This document shows positions 36,455 through 46,136 of a stretch of 64,000 bases of DNA, piece after piece. Origin of the DNA: Arenicola marina (lineage: Eukaryota; Annelida; Polychaeta; Arenicolidae). Location of the stretch: positions 37,302,133-37,366,132 of the forward strand of contig OZ025263.1 in assembly GCA_964019135.1 (NCBI GenBank), written 5' to 3'. The notes beneath the pieces are model-generated. The model saw only the letters and a list, made by a program, of their open reading frames with translations. It was not told the origin of the DNA and ran no database searches. The translations under genes and the position numbers were made by a program. How positions within the stretch are numbered: position 1 is the first letter of the stretch; each line of letters opens with the position of its first letter.

Positions 36455-36688
36455 TACTCTTTTTATAGCCTGGTTCCGCGGTCCCAACTTCGCTCGCTCA
36501 GCAAGGGCCCGGTGTTAACCACCATTAACGGCCTTGACCTTCGTGGGTGCAGCTAAAGCGGTGCCAGGCCGCGGCGTTATGTCAGTGAAGACTGTTCTCT
36601 AATTTTGAAGGTAGACAAACATGTCAGGCGGCAAACGTATACCCCAACGCATACGTATGGATTATTAGCCATAAATATGCATTGATTG
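36455..36688. other. Spacer between block A and block B
   Basis: Unique, GC-rich then AT-rich; nothing recognised. Confidence 0.35.
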
Positions 36689-36754
36689 AGTGGATAAACT
36701 CACTTGTGTATTACATTTGCGCATTCATGTCATATCAGTTCGTGACAGTCCAGA

Positions 36755-38720
36755 GAAGCATTGTATTGGTGGAAATGCCACAAATTTAAAATGCTGCAGA
36801 GTTCTCAATATTCAATATAGGCGCATAATATTTTGCACAATTGAAGTTCAATACACTAGGTTTCTACAACAGTCCCTGTAATCAGTTGACACAGCCCCAC
36901 AAAAAAATTATTAGCTCTCCCCTCTCTGACAAATTTCATTAATGGCGGTGCATGAAATGGGTGGGAATGCCACTTAGAAATGCTGCAGAGTTCTTAATAT
37001 TTAATATAGATGCAGAATATTTTGCACAATTGAAGTTCAATACACTAGGTTTCTACAACATTCCCTAGAATCAGTTGACACAGCCCCACAAAAAAATTAT
37101 TAGCTCTCCCCTCTCTGACAAATTTCATTAATGGCGGTGCATGAAATGGGTGGGAATGCCACTTAGAAATGCTGCAGAGTTCTTAATATTTAATATAGAT
37201 GCATAATATTTTGCACAATTGAAGTTCGATACACTAGGTTTCTACAACATTCCCTAGAATCAGTTGACACAGCCCCACAAAAAAATTATTAGCTCTCCCC
37301 TCTCCTACATATTTCATTAATGGCGGTGCATGAAATGGGTGGGAATGTCACTTAGAAATGCTGCAGAGTTCTTAATATTTAATATAGATGCAGAATATTT
37401 TGCACAATTGAAGTTCAATACACTAGGTTTCTACAACATTCCCTAGAATCAGTTGACACAGCCCCACAAAAAAATTATTAGCTCTCCCCTCTCTGACAAA
37501 TTTCATTAATGGCGGTGCATGAAATGGGTGGGAATGCCACTTAGAAATGCTGCAGAGTTCTTAATATTTAATATAGATGCATAATATTTTGCACAATTGA
37601 AGTTCAATACACTAGGTTTCTACAACATTCCCTAGAATCAGTTGACACAGCCCCACAAAAAAATTATTAGCTCTCCCCTCTCCTACATATTTCATTAATG
37701 GCGGTGCATGAAATGGGTGGGAATGTCACTTAGAAATGCTGCAGAGTTCTTAATATTTAATATAGATGCAGAATATTTTGCACAATTGAAGTTCAATACA
37801 CTAGGTTTCTACAACATTCCCTAGAATCAGTTGACACAGCCCCACAAAAAAATTATTAGCTCTCCCCTCTCCTACATATTTCATTAATGGCGGTGCATGA
37901 AATGGGTGGGAATGTCACTTAGAAATGCTGCAGAGTTCTTAATATTTAATATAGATGCAGAATATTTTGCACAATTGAAGTTCAATACACTAGGTTTCTA
38001 CAACAGTCCCTGTAATCAGTTGACACAGCCCCACAAAAAAATTATTAGCTCTCCCCTCTCTGACAAATTTCATTAATGGCGGTGCATGAAATGGGTGGGA
38101 ATGCCACTTAGAAATGCTGCAGAGTTCTTAATATTTAATATAGATGCATAATATTTTGCACAATTGAAGTTCAATACACTAGGTTTCTACAACATTCCCT
38201 AGAATCAGTTGACACAGCCCCACAAAAAAATTATTAGCTCTCCCCTCTCTGACAAATTTCATTAATGGCGGTGCATGAAATGGGTGGGAATGCCACTTAG
38301 AAATGCTGCAGAGTTCTTAATATTTAATATAGATGCATAATATTTTGCACAATTGAAGTTCAATACACTAGGTTTCTACAACATTCCCTAGAATCAGTTG
38401 ACACAGCCCCACAAAAAAATTATTAGCTCTCCCCTCTCCTACATATTTCATTAATGGCGGTGCATGAAATGGGTGGGAATGTCACTTAGAAATGCTGCAG
38501 AGTTCTTAATATTTAATATAGATGCAGAATATTTTGCACAATTGAAGTTCAATACACTAGGTTTCTACAACAGCCCCTGTAATCGGTTGACACAGCCCCA
38601 CAAAAAAATTATTAGCAGTCCCCCCTCTGACATATTTCATTAATTGCGTTGCATGAAATGGTTGGGAATGCCACTAAGAAATGCTGCAGAGTTCTTACTA
38701 TTTAATATAGGTTGACAGCC
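36755..38720. repeat. 189-bp satellite array, about 10 copies
   Basis: GGCGGTGCATGAAATGGG occurs at 36944, 37133, 37322, 37511, 37700, 37889, 38078, 38267 and 38456, exactly 189 bp apart. Two subtypes alternate: CTCTGACAAATTTC with GGAATGCC (a) and CTCCTACATATTTC with GGAATGTC (b), in the order a a b a b b a a b. The unit is AT-rich with an A7 run and includes CTGCAGAG and AATATTTAATATA. Confidence 0.97.
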
Positions 38721-39250
38721 CCACACAAAAATTATTCAGTGGATAGAACCTTTGAGGAAAATAAGTAACACTCCCCTCTCTGACAAAATTTCCTTATGGC
38801 AGTGTATGACAATGGTGGGAATGCTACTTAGAAATGCTGCACAAGAAACTAAAAAACTCTCGTCTTTTACATATTTATTTATGGCAGTGTATGACAGGGG
38901 CTGAGAATTGCCCCTCCCCAGAGAGACATCCTGGACATTGTTTAGGTGGGCATGAAACAATTTTAAGATGCTGCTGAATTTTTATTATTTAATATAGGTG
39001 CATAATATCTTACGCAAATGAAGATCCTTCAAAAAAAATTTTTATAACACTTTCCTGTCTCACACATTTCAGTAACGCTGGTACATGAAAGTGCTGCGAA
39101 ATGCCATTTCCAAATGCTCAGATAGACGCTTAGATTGGTTGACAGAGCCTCCCCCAAAAATAAATAAAGCTCCCATCTCTGACACATTTTAATTTTATTT
39201 TTAATTTTAGCAATGCAAATGCCACTTAGACAACCTGCAAGTACCAGCAC
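38721..39250. repeat. Degraded 189-bp satellite copies
   Basis: Pieces of the satellite (GAAATGCTGCAGAG, GACAGCCCCACA, CTCCCCTCTCTGACA, TTTAATATAGGTGCATAATAT) persist with many substitutions and deletions, showing decay away from the homogeneous core. Confidence 0.75.
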
Positions 39251-39966
39251 ATGATATTATGCACTGTATAATATCAATACTCTATTGACAATTCCCCTCC
39301 CCTCCCCAAGAAAATAATACCCCAGCCCTTGCAATTAATTGTACCATCTTTAATATTTAGTTCATGTACTGAACTGTATGTGTTAAATTTATCAATCTAT
39401 AAACACTTACGCTACATCATGGCAAACTATACTTACACTATATTGTATTGCTTACACTAAAATTTATAATCCTATTATCCTAAGATATATTTTGGACCAG
39501 TTCACTTTATGCTTGCACACAATTAAGTAGTCTAATTAAAAAACCAATCCATCTATCCATAGTGCTTGAGTGACAATATTTGGTGTTCCATGAGATTATG
39601 CCCAGGGCCCAGTTCATCGCTGATGCAGCACTTTAGTACCAAAGATGATGTGAAAATTTAAGATGTGTAAGTTCTACCGGTACTTATTGATATGGAAAAT
39701 ATTTTTTGGTAAATCATTTAAATATAAATATAAATGAAATGTAATGTATGGAAAGGAAAACAGTGTATTAATTTTATTTATATAATATAGCAAAGCATAG
39801 CAAAGCATTCTTGGGCTTGCAAATATTCAATGCCTCATCTATGTAATGAAATATTGAAAATTCTTAATTATAGATTTGATACATATGATATATTAAATTA
39901 CATATCTCTTCTCAATTGTCTGATACATATTTGCTCAATCCATCCTAATTACTTCATATTTGACAG
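39251..39966. other. AT-rich unique DNA
   Basis: No coding evidence; poly-A/T runs and a GCAAAGCATA direct repeat near 39790. Confidence 0.4.
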
Positions 39967-40161
39967 CTACTCCAAAAAAAGGATATAAACGTTTGAGAGT
40001 TGTGAGTGGTCTCCCTTTGAGGCCTCCGAAATGGCCTGCAACTGCTTTGGTCTCAAGTGGTTGTACTCCTTTTGTGATTGTATGTTCAGTTTCACGAGAG
40101 CCTTTCGCACATTCACGTACTTGCCGTACAAAAGATCTAAATTCGGAATTCGCTCGTTCAT
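39967..40161 (-). pseudogene. 64-codon frame, possibly an integrase-repeat-like recombinase fragment
   Basis: The frame starts with ATG about 30 bp downstream of block A' on the minus strand. Its segment VNVRKALVKLNIQSQKEYNH resembles the alpha-helical repeat found beside some tyrosine recombinases (pattern A-R..v..L.l-S..eW..y), but only once and without the following IP...Y...W part. No catalytic domain is present. It is most simply read as a remnant of the element's own gene; the match is weak. Confidence 0.25.
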
Positions 40162-40189
40162 GTTAACACTGAGTAGAGTAGTGAATAGG

Positions 40190-40385
40190 GTATCCTGTAT
40201 CTCCGCACAGGGGAACCAGTTACGTGGGAGTAGTGCGTCACCTATCGGGCAAGATAGAATTGCCGTGACCTTGACCTACGCGCAATACCTAACACCCGCT
40301 CTTACTTGTATGAGTTTGAGCAGCGGTACCAGCTTACTCTTTTTACTACTCTACTCACACTCTCTGCCTTCGACTCACTCCGCTA
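40190..40385 (-). repeat. Block A', inside the right inverted end
   Basis: Inverted copy of 36315-36454, with an insertion of about 45 bp (AGTAGAGTAGTAAAAAGAGT region). It lies directly upstream of the minus-strand 64-codon frame, so it may be the element's promoter or leader. Confidence 0.75.
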
Positions 40386-40633
40386 GGAGTATGTCAGAGA
40401 GGGGAGTGTTATTAATTTTCTTGTGGGGCTGTTTCAACCGATTACAGGGACTGTTGTAGAAACCTAGTGTACTGAACTTCAATTGTGCAAAATATTATGC
40501 ACATGTATTAAATATTGAGAACTCTGCATCATTTTAAAGTTGTGGCATTCCCACCCAAACAACGCTTCTCTAGACGGTCACGAACTGATATGACATGAAA
40601 GCGAAAACGTAGTACACACGTGAGTTTATCCAC

Positions 40634-41040
40634 TTAACCCTCAGAGGCCCATTGGGTCACCGGTGACCCAAACAATTCGGACGTCAGCACCATGTGGTAG
40701 TAAAATTATTTTTCCTTGTTCTTAACCACGAAGGCCCAGTGTGTCACCCAAGGAACATAATGGAACTAATACAGCGGCCAAAATGAGTGCATTATGAGTT
40801 TGCTGGCTTGTGCCAATAGGTGGCACCTTGTTTTTTGTCAGCTTGGGTTTTGACTGGGACATGATCAGCTCTGCTAAAATAATTGAAAGATAACTGTTGG
40901 ACAACCTATTCCATATTTTTACTAGAATATCTCTATGGACAGCGGTGACATGCAATATTTAGTAGATTTAACTTGATTTGTTTGAGATACTGCCTCTCTA
41001 AATGTGATGGGTCACTGGTGACCCATTGGGTCTTCGAGGT
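40634..41040. mobile_element. piggyBac-like MITE at a TTAA site
   Basis: Starts TTAA (40634-40637) then CCCTCAGAGGCCCATTGGGT. The right end reads the same motif inverted with changes (ACCCATTGGGTCTTCGAGGT). Each end carries a palindrome, TGGGTCACCGGTGACCCA at 40653-40670 and TGGGTCACTGGTGACCCA at 41008-41025. A TTAA start followed by CCC is typical of piggyBac elements. The right TTAA has degraded. A third, partial end-like motif (TTAACCACGAAGGCCCAGTG, 40722) suggests a composite. It abuts the right end of the satellite structure. Confidence 0.6.
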
Positions 41041-42087
41041 GAAAGAAAGCTGTTGCCTGCAGGTTTTTGTTGTGATGCAGTTCTTCATTTCGTTAATTGG
41101 ATTTTATCATATCCTTACTTTAATATAGCATTCTAAGGTTGCAATTTTATCTATGTTTTTATACACTATGTGTCAAAGGTCAGACAGGAAAATACAGGAT
41201 GTCGCCTGTCAAACTTACTAAATGAAAGGGACAGTAGGCTGCTTCCTGTAGCCAAGATCCATATTTTGCATATTTTGAGTGTGTAAATATTTTATTTATG
41301 TGCTGTACTTACTCATGTTATTTGTGTGTCACAGCATGGCATGTAATGCAAGTGGCCGCGGGCACTGTTATGCCAATCTGGGGGGGGGTGGGGGCGGTCC
41401 GCGGGTGTCCCTTGGTGCCTGAGAGAGCGGACATTTGTGATCAAAAAGATACCCAGACAGGGGGGGGGGGGTCGGAAACCTGCGACCGGGGGGGGGGGGG
41501 GGGGGGCTGGGAAAACGTGCGTTCATAAAGCGCGTGTTTGCCAGGAAAAAGGAATAAACCGAGCGGTGTCTGCATGTAACTACGACATAGAGAGGGTAAA
41601 CGAAAAAAAAAAACCTTAAAAAGAGTGGGTTTTGGCGGTTAAACGACCCGACCGAGCGGATTTTGAAGGTCAAAAGGGGGTTCCAACAGAGCAGCAAACA
41701 CTCTGAGACAGTGAACTTTGTTAAGTCTTATAATTAGGCCTACGTTTCTAATGAAACTTTGAGACATTTTTAAAGAGTAAAGACCTCTTAGATATATATA
41801 TTAGAAAAACAGGTCACTGTTTAATTAAAGACAATAAAACAATAACTTTAAAAAGAGTTCCTTTTTTTTTTAACCATTTTGTATGGTATGATCGGTCGGA
41901 GGACGTTAGCTCTAATACTCATAGATGAAAGAGTTTGTGATATGCTATTATAATTAATTTCCATAATATATATGAATGTGTTAATGTGTCTTGAGATCTA
42001 CTTCGATATTGCGTTGGGTCTCACTTACGATGAGAGCGGTGACTGGCTCGGTTACGGACAGAGGTGGAGTTGAACTGAAGTCTGTGA
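41041..42087. other. Unique DNA with long G tracts
   Basis: 41380-41512 contains several runs of 9-18 G (quadruplex candidates, and likely assembly or sequencing trouble spots). The rest is AT-rich without coding evidence. Confidence 0.45.
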
Positions 42088-42655
42088 GTCACTTGTGACA
42101 GTCACCAGACCTCAAGAGCTCACTGGGGACAGCCAGCACACCTAAAGAGCTCACTGGAAACCGTCACCAGACATCAAGAGCTCACTGGGGACAGCCACCA
42201 GACCTCAATAGCTCACTGGGGTCAGTCGCCAGACCTCAAGAGCTCACTGAGGACAGTCACCAGACCTCAATAGCTCACTGGGGACAGTCACTAGACATCA
42301 ATAGCTCACTGGGGACAGTCACCAGACCTCAATAGCTCATTGGGGACAGTCACCAGACCTAAAGAGCTCACTGGGGACAGCCACCAGACCTCAATAGCTC
42401 ACTGGGGTCAGTCACCAGACCTCAAGAGCTCACTGGGGACAGTCACCAGACCTCAAGAGCTAACTGGGGACAGCCACAAGACCTCAATAGCTCACTGGGG
42501 ACAGTCAGACCTCAGTAGCTCACTGGGGACAAGCACCAGACCTCAAGAACTCACCGGGGACAGCCACCTAACCTAAAGAACTCACTGGGGACAGCCACCT
42601 AACCTGAAAAGCTCACCAGAGACAGCCACCAGACCTAAAGAGGTCACTGGGTTCT
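42088..42655. repeat. 31-bp array, about 18 copies
   Basis: Unit CTCACTGGGGACAGTCACCA then GACCTCAATAG, with CTCAAGAG and AGCCACC variants; degraded at both ends. Confidence 0.93.
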
Positions 42656-42988
42656 TAAAACAGTTTATTACCACTTTTTCCCAATAGCACACAAACACAA
42701 TAATGACTTTACAAGACTTTATTATTTTTTTTCACTTTTGGTACCTCCAAGGTATACCAATTTCTTAGTTTTTTCTTTCTTCTGCCTTTTACTAATACAG
42801 TATCACAGTGTTTGTGCCACGAAACTGGCAAACAAGATGTAGATGAGGCTGGGCGCGACGAGCGCCCCCCCCCCCCCCCATCCAACTGGGGGCGATGGGA
42901 TGTGGTTAAGACTCCTGGATACACAACAGACACAGGACACATTACGGCAAACTACGCACGGTGATTAGGTCGAGGTCCTTCAGCACGC
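42656..42988. other. Spacer, no gene seen
   Basis: T-rich to about 42790, then a 15-C run at 42866-42879. Confidence 0.4.
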
Positions 42989-43475
42989 CTCCTCCCAGCC
43001 TCCAGTACTCCCCCTCCAAGCCTCCAGTACTCCCCTTCCTAGCCTCCAGTACTCCCCTTCCCAGTCTTCAGTACTCCCCTTCCCAGCCTCCAGTACTCCC
43101 CTTCCCAGCCTCCAGTACTCCCCTTCCTAGCCTTCAGTACTCCCCCTCTCAGCCTCCAGTACTCCCCCTCTCAGCCTCCAGTACTCCTCTCAGCCTCCAG
43201 TACTCCCCTTCCCAGCCTCCAGTACTCCCCTTCCTAGCCTCCAGTACTCCCTTTCCCAGCCTCCAGAACTCCCCTTCTCAGCCTCCAGTACTCCCCTTCC
43301 CAGCCTCCAGTACTCCCCTTCCTAGCCTCCAGTACTCCCCTTCCCAGCCTCCAGTACTCCCCTTCCCAGCCTCCAGTACTCCCCTTCCCAGCCTCCAGTA
43401 CTCCCCTTCCCAGCCTTCAGTACTCCCCCTCTCAGCCTCCAGAACTCCCCTTCTCAGCCTCCAGCACTCCTCTCA
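42989..43475. repeat. 22-bp pyrimidine-rich array
   Basis: About 22 copies of CCTCCAGTACTCCCCTTCCC plus AG. The plus strand is nearly all C/T apart from AGTA and CAG, so it is a candidate for triplex or other non-B DNA. Confidence 0.95.
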
Positions 43476-43846
43476 GCCTTCAGGAGTGACAGCCACCTGA
43501 TCTCCGCAGTCCAGGAGTGACAGCCACCTGATCTCCGCAGTCCAGGAGTTACAGCCACCTGATCTCCGCAGTCCAGGAGTGACAGCCACCTGATCTCCGC
43601 AGTCCAGGAGTGACAGCCACCTGATCTCCGCAGTCCAGGAGTGACAGCCACCTGATCTCCGCAGTCCAGGAGTGACAGCCACTTGATCTCCGCAGTCCAG
43701 GAGTGACAGCCACCTGATCTCCGCACTCCGGGATCGACAGCCACCTCATCTCCGCAGTCTAGGACTGACAGCTACCTCATCTCCGCAGTCTAGGACTGAC
43801 AGCTACCTCATCTCCGCAGTCTAGGAGTGACAGCCACCTCTTTGCA
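43476..43846. repeat. 31-bp array, about 12 copies
   Basis: Unit GGAGTGACAGCCACCTGATC then TCCGCAGTCCA. Later copies carry CTCATC and TCTAGGACT variants. It starts inside the last 22-bp unit (CTTCAGGAGTG), so the two arrays are fused. Confidence 0.95.
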
Positions 43847-43889
43847 TGCACAAAACCTCATTTCTTGTAAGAAAGCGTACGTTAAGTTG

Positions 43890-44432
43890 TCGTGAACGTG
43901 TGCTTGTAGGCGTCACTCTAGTGCCCAAGACTTGTGCTTGTAGGCATCACTCTAGTGCCCAAGACTTGTGCTTGTAGGCGTCACTCTAGTGCCCAAGACT
44001 TGTGCTTGTAGGCGTCACTCTAGTGCCCAAGACTTGTGCTTGTAGGTGTCACTCTAGTGCCCAAGACTTGTGCTTGTAGGCGTCACTCTAGTGCCCAAGA
44101 CTTGTGCTTGTAGGCGTCACTCTAGTGCCCAAGACTTGTGCTTGTAGGCGTCACTCTAGTGCCCAAGACTTGTGTTTGTAGGCGTCACTCTAGTGCCCAA
44201 GACTTGTGCTTGTAGGCGTCACTCTAGTGCCCAAGACTTGTGCTTGTAGGCTTCACTCTAGTGCCCAAGACTTGTGTTTGTAGGTGTCACTCTAGTGCCC
44301 AAGCATGTGCTCGTAGGCATCACTCTAGTGCCCAAGACTTGTGCTTGTAGGCGTCACTCTAGTGCCCAAGACTTGTGCTTGTAGGCATCACTCAAGTGCC
44401 CAAGACTTGTGCTCGTGGGCGTAACTCTAGTT
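43890..44432. repeat. 34-bp array, about 16 copies
   Basis: Unit GTGCTTGTAGGCGTCACTCT then AGTGCCCAAGACTT; highly homogeneous. Confidence 0.96.
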
Positions 44433-46023
44433 CCCATGACGGAGGCCACAGGCTGAGCACTGAGGGGCCACTTTCCTGGGAGGCCACAGGCTGAGCACTG
44501 AGGGGCCACTTTGCTGGGAGGCCACAGGCTGAGCACTGAGGGGCCACTTTCCTGGGAGGCCACAGGCTGAGCACTGAGGGGCCACTTTCCTGGGAGGCCA
44601 CAAGCTGAGCACTGAGGGGCCACTTTGCTCGGAGGCCACAGGCTGAGCACTGAGGGGCCACTTTGCTCTGAGGCCACAGGCTGAGCACTGAGGGGCCACT
44701 TTCCTGGGAGGCCACAGACCGAGCACTGAGGGGCCACTTTGCTGGGAGGCCACAGACTGAGCACTGAGGGGCCACTTTCCTGGGAGGCCACAGGCTGAGC
44801 ACTGAGGGGCCACTTTGCTGGGAGGCCACAGGCTGAGCACTGAGGGGCCACTTTCCTGGGAGGCCACAGGCTGAGCACTGAGAGATACCACTTTCCTCGG
44901 AGGTTACAGGCTGAGCACTGAGGGGCCACTTTGCTGGGAGGCCACAGACTGAGCACTGAGGGGCCACTTTGCTGGGAGGCCACAAGCTGAGCACTGAGGG
45001 GCCACTTTCCTGGGAGGCCACAGGCTGAGCACTGAGGGGCCACTTTCCTGGGAGGCCACAGACCGAGCACTGAGGGGCCACTTTGCTGGGAGGCCACAGA
45101 CTGAGCACTGAGGGGCCACTTTCCTGGGAGGCCACAGGCTGAGCACTGAGGGGCCACTTTGCTGGGAGGCCACAGGCTGAGCACTGAGGGGCCACTTTCC
45201 TGGGAGGCCACAGGCTGAGCACTGAGGGTCAATTCCCTTGGAGGCCACAGGCTGAGCACTGAGGGGCCACTTTCCTGGGAGGCCACAGGCTGAGCACTGA
45301 GGGGCCACTTTGCTGGGAGGCCACAGGCTGAGCACTGAGGGGCCACTTTCCTGGGAGGCCACAGACCGAGCACTGAGGGGCCACTTTGCTGGGAGGCCAC
45401 AGACTGAGCACTGAGGGGCCACTTTTCTGGGAGGCCACAGGCTGAGCACTGAGGGGCCACTTTGCTGGGAGGCCACAGGCTGAGCACTGAGGGGCCACTT
45501 TCCTGGGAGGCCACAAGCTGAGCACTGAGAGATACCACTTTCCTCGGAGGTTACAGGCTGAGCACTGAGGGGCCACTTTCCTGGGAGGCCACAGGCTGAG
45601 CACTGAGAGATACCACTTTCCTCGGAGGTTACAGGCTGAGCACTGAGGGGCCACTTCCCTGGGAGGCCACAGGCTGAGCACTGAGGGGCCACTTTCCTGG
45701 GAGGCCACAGGCTGAGCACTGAGGGTCAATTCCCTTGGAGGCCACAGGCTGAGCACTGAGGGGCCACTTTCCTGGGAGGCCACAGGCTGAGCACTGAGGG
45801 GCCACTTTCCTGGGAGGCCACAGGCTGAGCACTGAGGGGCCACTTTGCTGGGAGGCCACAGGCTGAGCACTGAGGGGCCACTTTCCTGGGAGGCAACAGG
45901 CTGAGCACTGAGGGGCCACTTTCCTGGGAGGCCACAGGCTGAGCACTGAGGGGCCACTTTGCTGGGAGGCCACAGGCTGAGCACTGAGGGGCCACTTTCC
46001 TGGGAGGCCACAGGCTGAGCACT
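44433..46023. repeat. 38-bp array, about 42 copies
   Basis: Unit GAGGCCACAGGCTGAGCACT then GAGGGGCCACTTTCCTGG, with TTGC and CAGACC variants and rarer AGATACCACTTTCCTCGG or GTCAATTCCCTTGG copies. The frame closes every three units (114 bp), which explains minus-strand frames of nearly 400 codons. It begins 50 bp past the EPC stop codon, so it is in, or abuts, the EPC 3' UTR. Confidence 0.97.
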
Positions 46024-46072
46024 GCACCGCACGTGGTTTGAGCGGTTTCCATGTCGGGGCAGGCGCGGGTCG
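46024..46072 (-). other. EPC1: EPC 3' UTR start
   Basis: Unique DNA between the stop codon and the 38-bp array. No AATAAA is present, so polyadenylation must occur within or beyond the array, or use a variant signal. Confidence 0.5.
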
Positions 46073-46136
46073 TCATGTCACCTCCATAGCCACAATCTGG
46101 TCCTTCACCATGTTGTTCATACCTTCGTGGTTCTCT
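46073..46136 (-). CDS. EPC1: EPC last exon
   Basis: Acceptor TTGTCTTGCAG ends at 46137. A46136 completes the Arg codon begun as CG at 52346-52345. It reads ENHEGMNNMVKD, then QIVAMEVT and TGA (46075-46073). Vertebrate EPC1 ends RENHES...NNIADNTVAMEVT as I remember it, so the match is clear. The exon is easily missed: it sits on a 260-bp island between two arrays. Confidence 0.95.

Larger units (their letters stand above)
36689..40634. mobile_element. Inverted-ended structure enclosing a 189-bp satellite, probable transposon
   Basis: Left end 36689-36890 (starting AGTGGATAAACTCAC) and right end 40386-40634 (ending GTGAGTTTATCCACT) are inverted copies. Both include TCATGTCATATCAGTTCGTG and, further in, GCACAATTGAAGTTCA and CTAGGTTTCTACAACAGTCC. 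Read on the minus strand the order is: inverted end, one satellite-like piece, block A', a 64-codon frame (39967-40161), degraded satellite, clean 189-bp array, inverted end. This resembles satellite-carrying transposons in invertebrate genomes, but superfamily and target duplication are undetermined. A second block A sits outside the left end, so the structure may be a rearranged or nested pair. Confidence 0.55.

Noticed and set aside
44354-46032. Cys/Trp-containing repeat frames (SLWPPRKVAPQCSACG)
   Set aside because: 38-bp array read in three frames; the regularity is exactly the repeat period.
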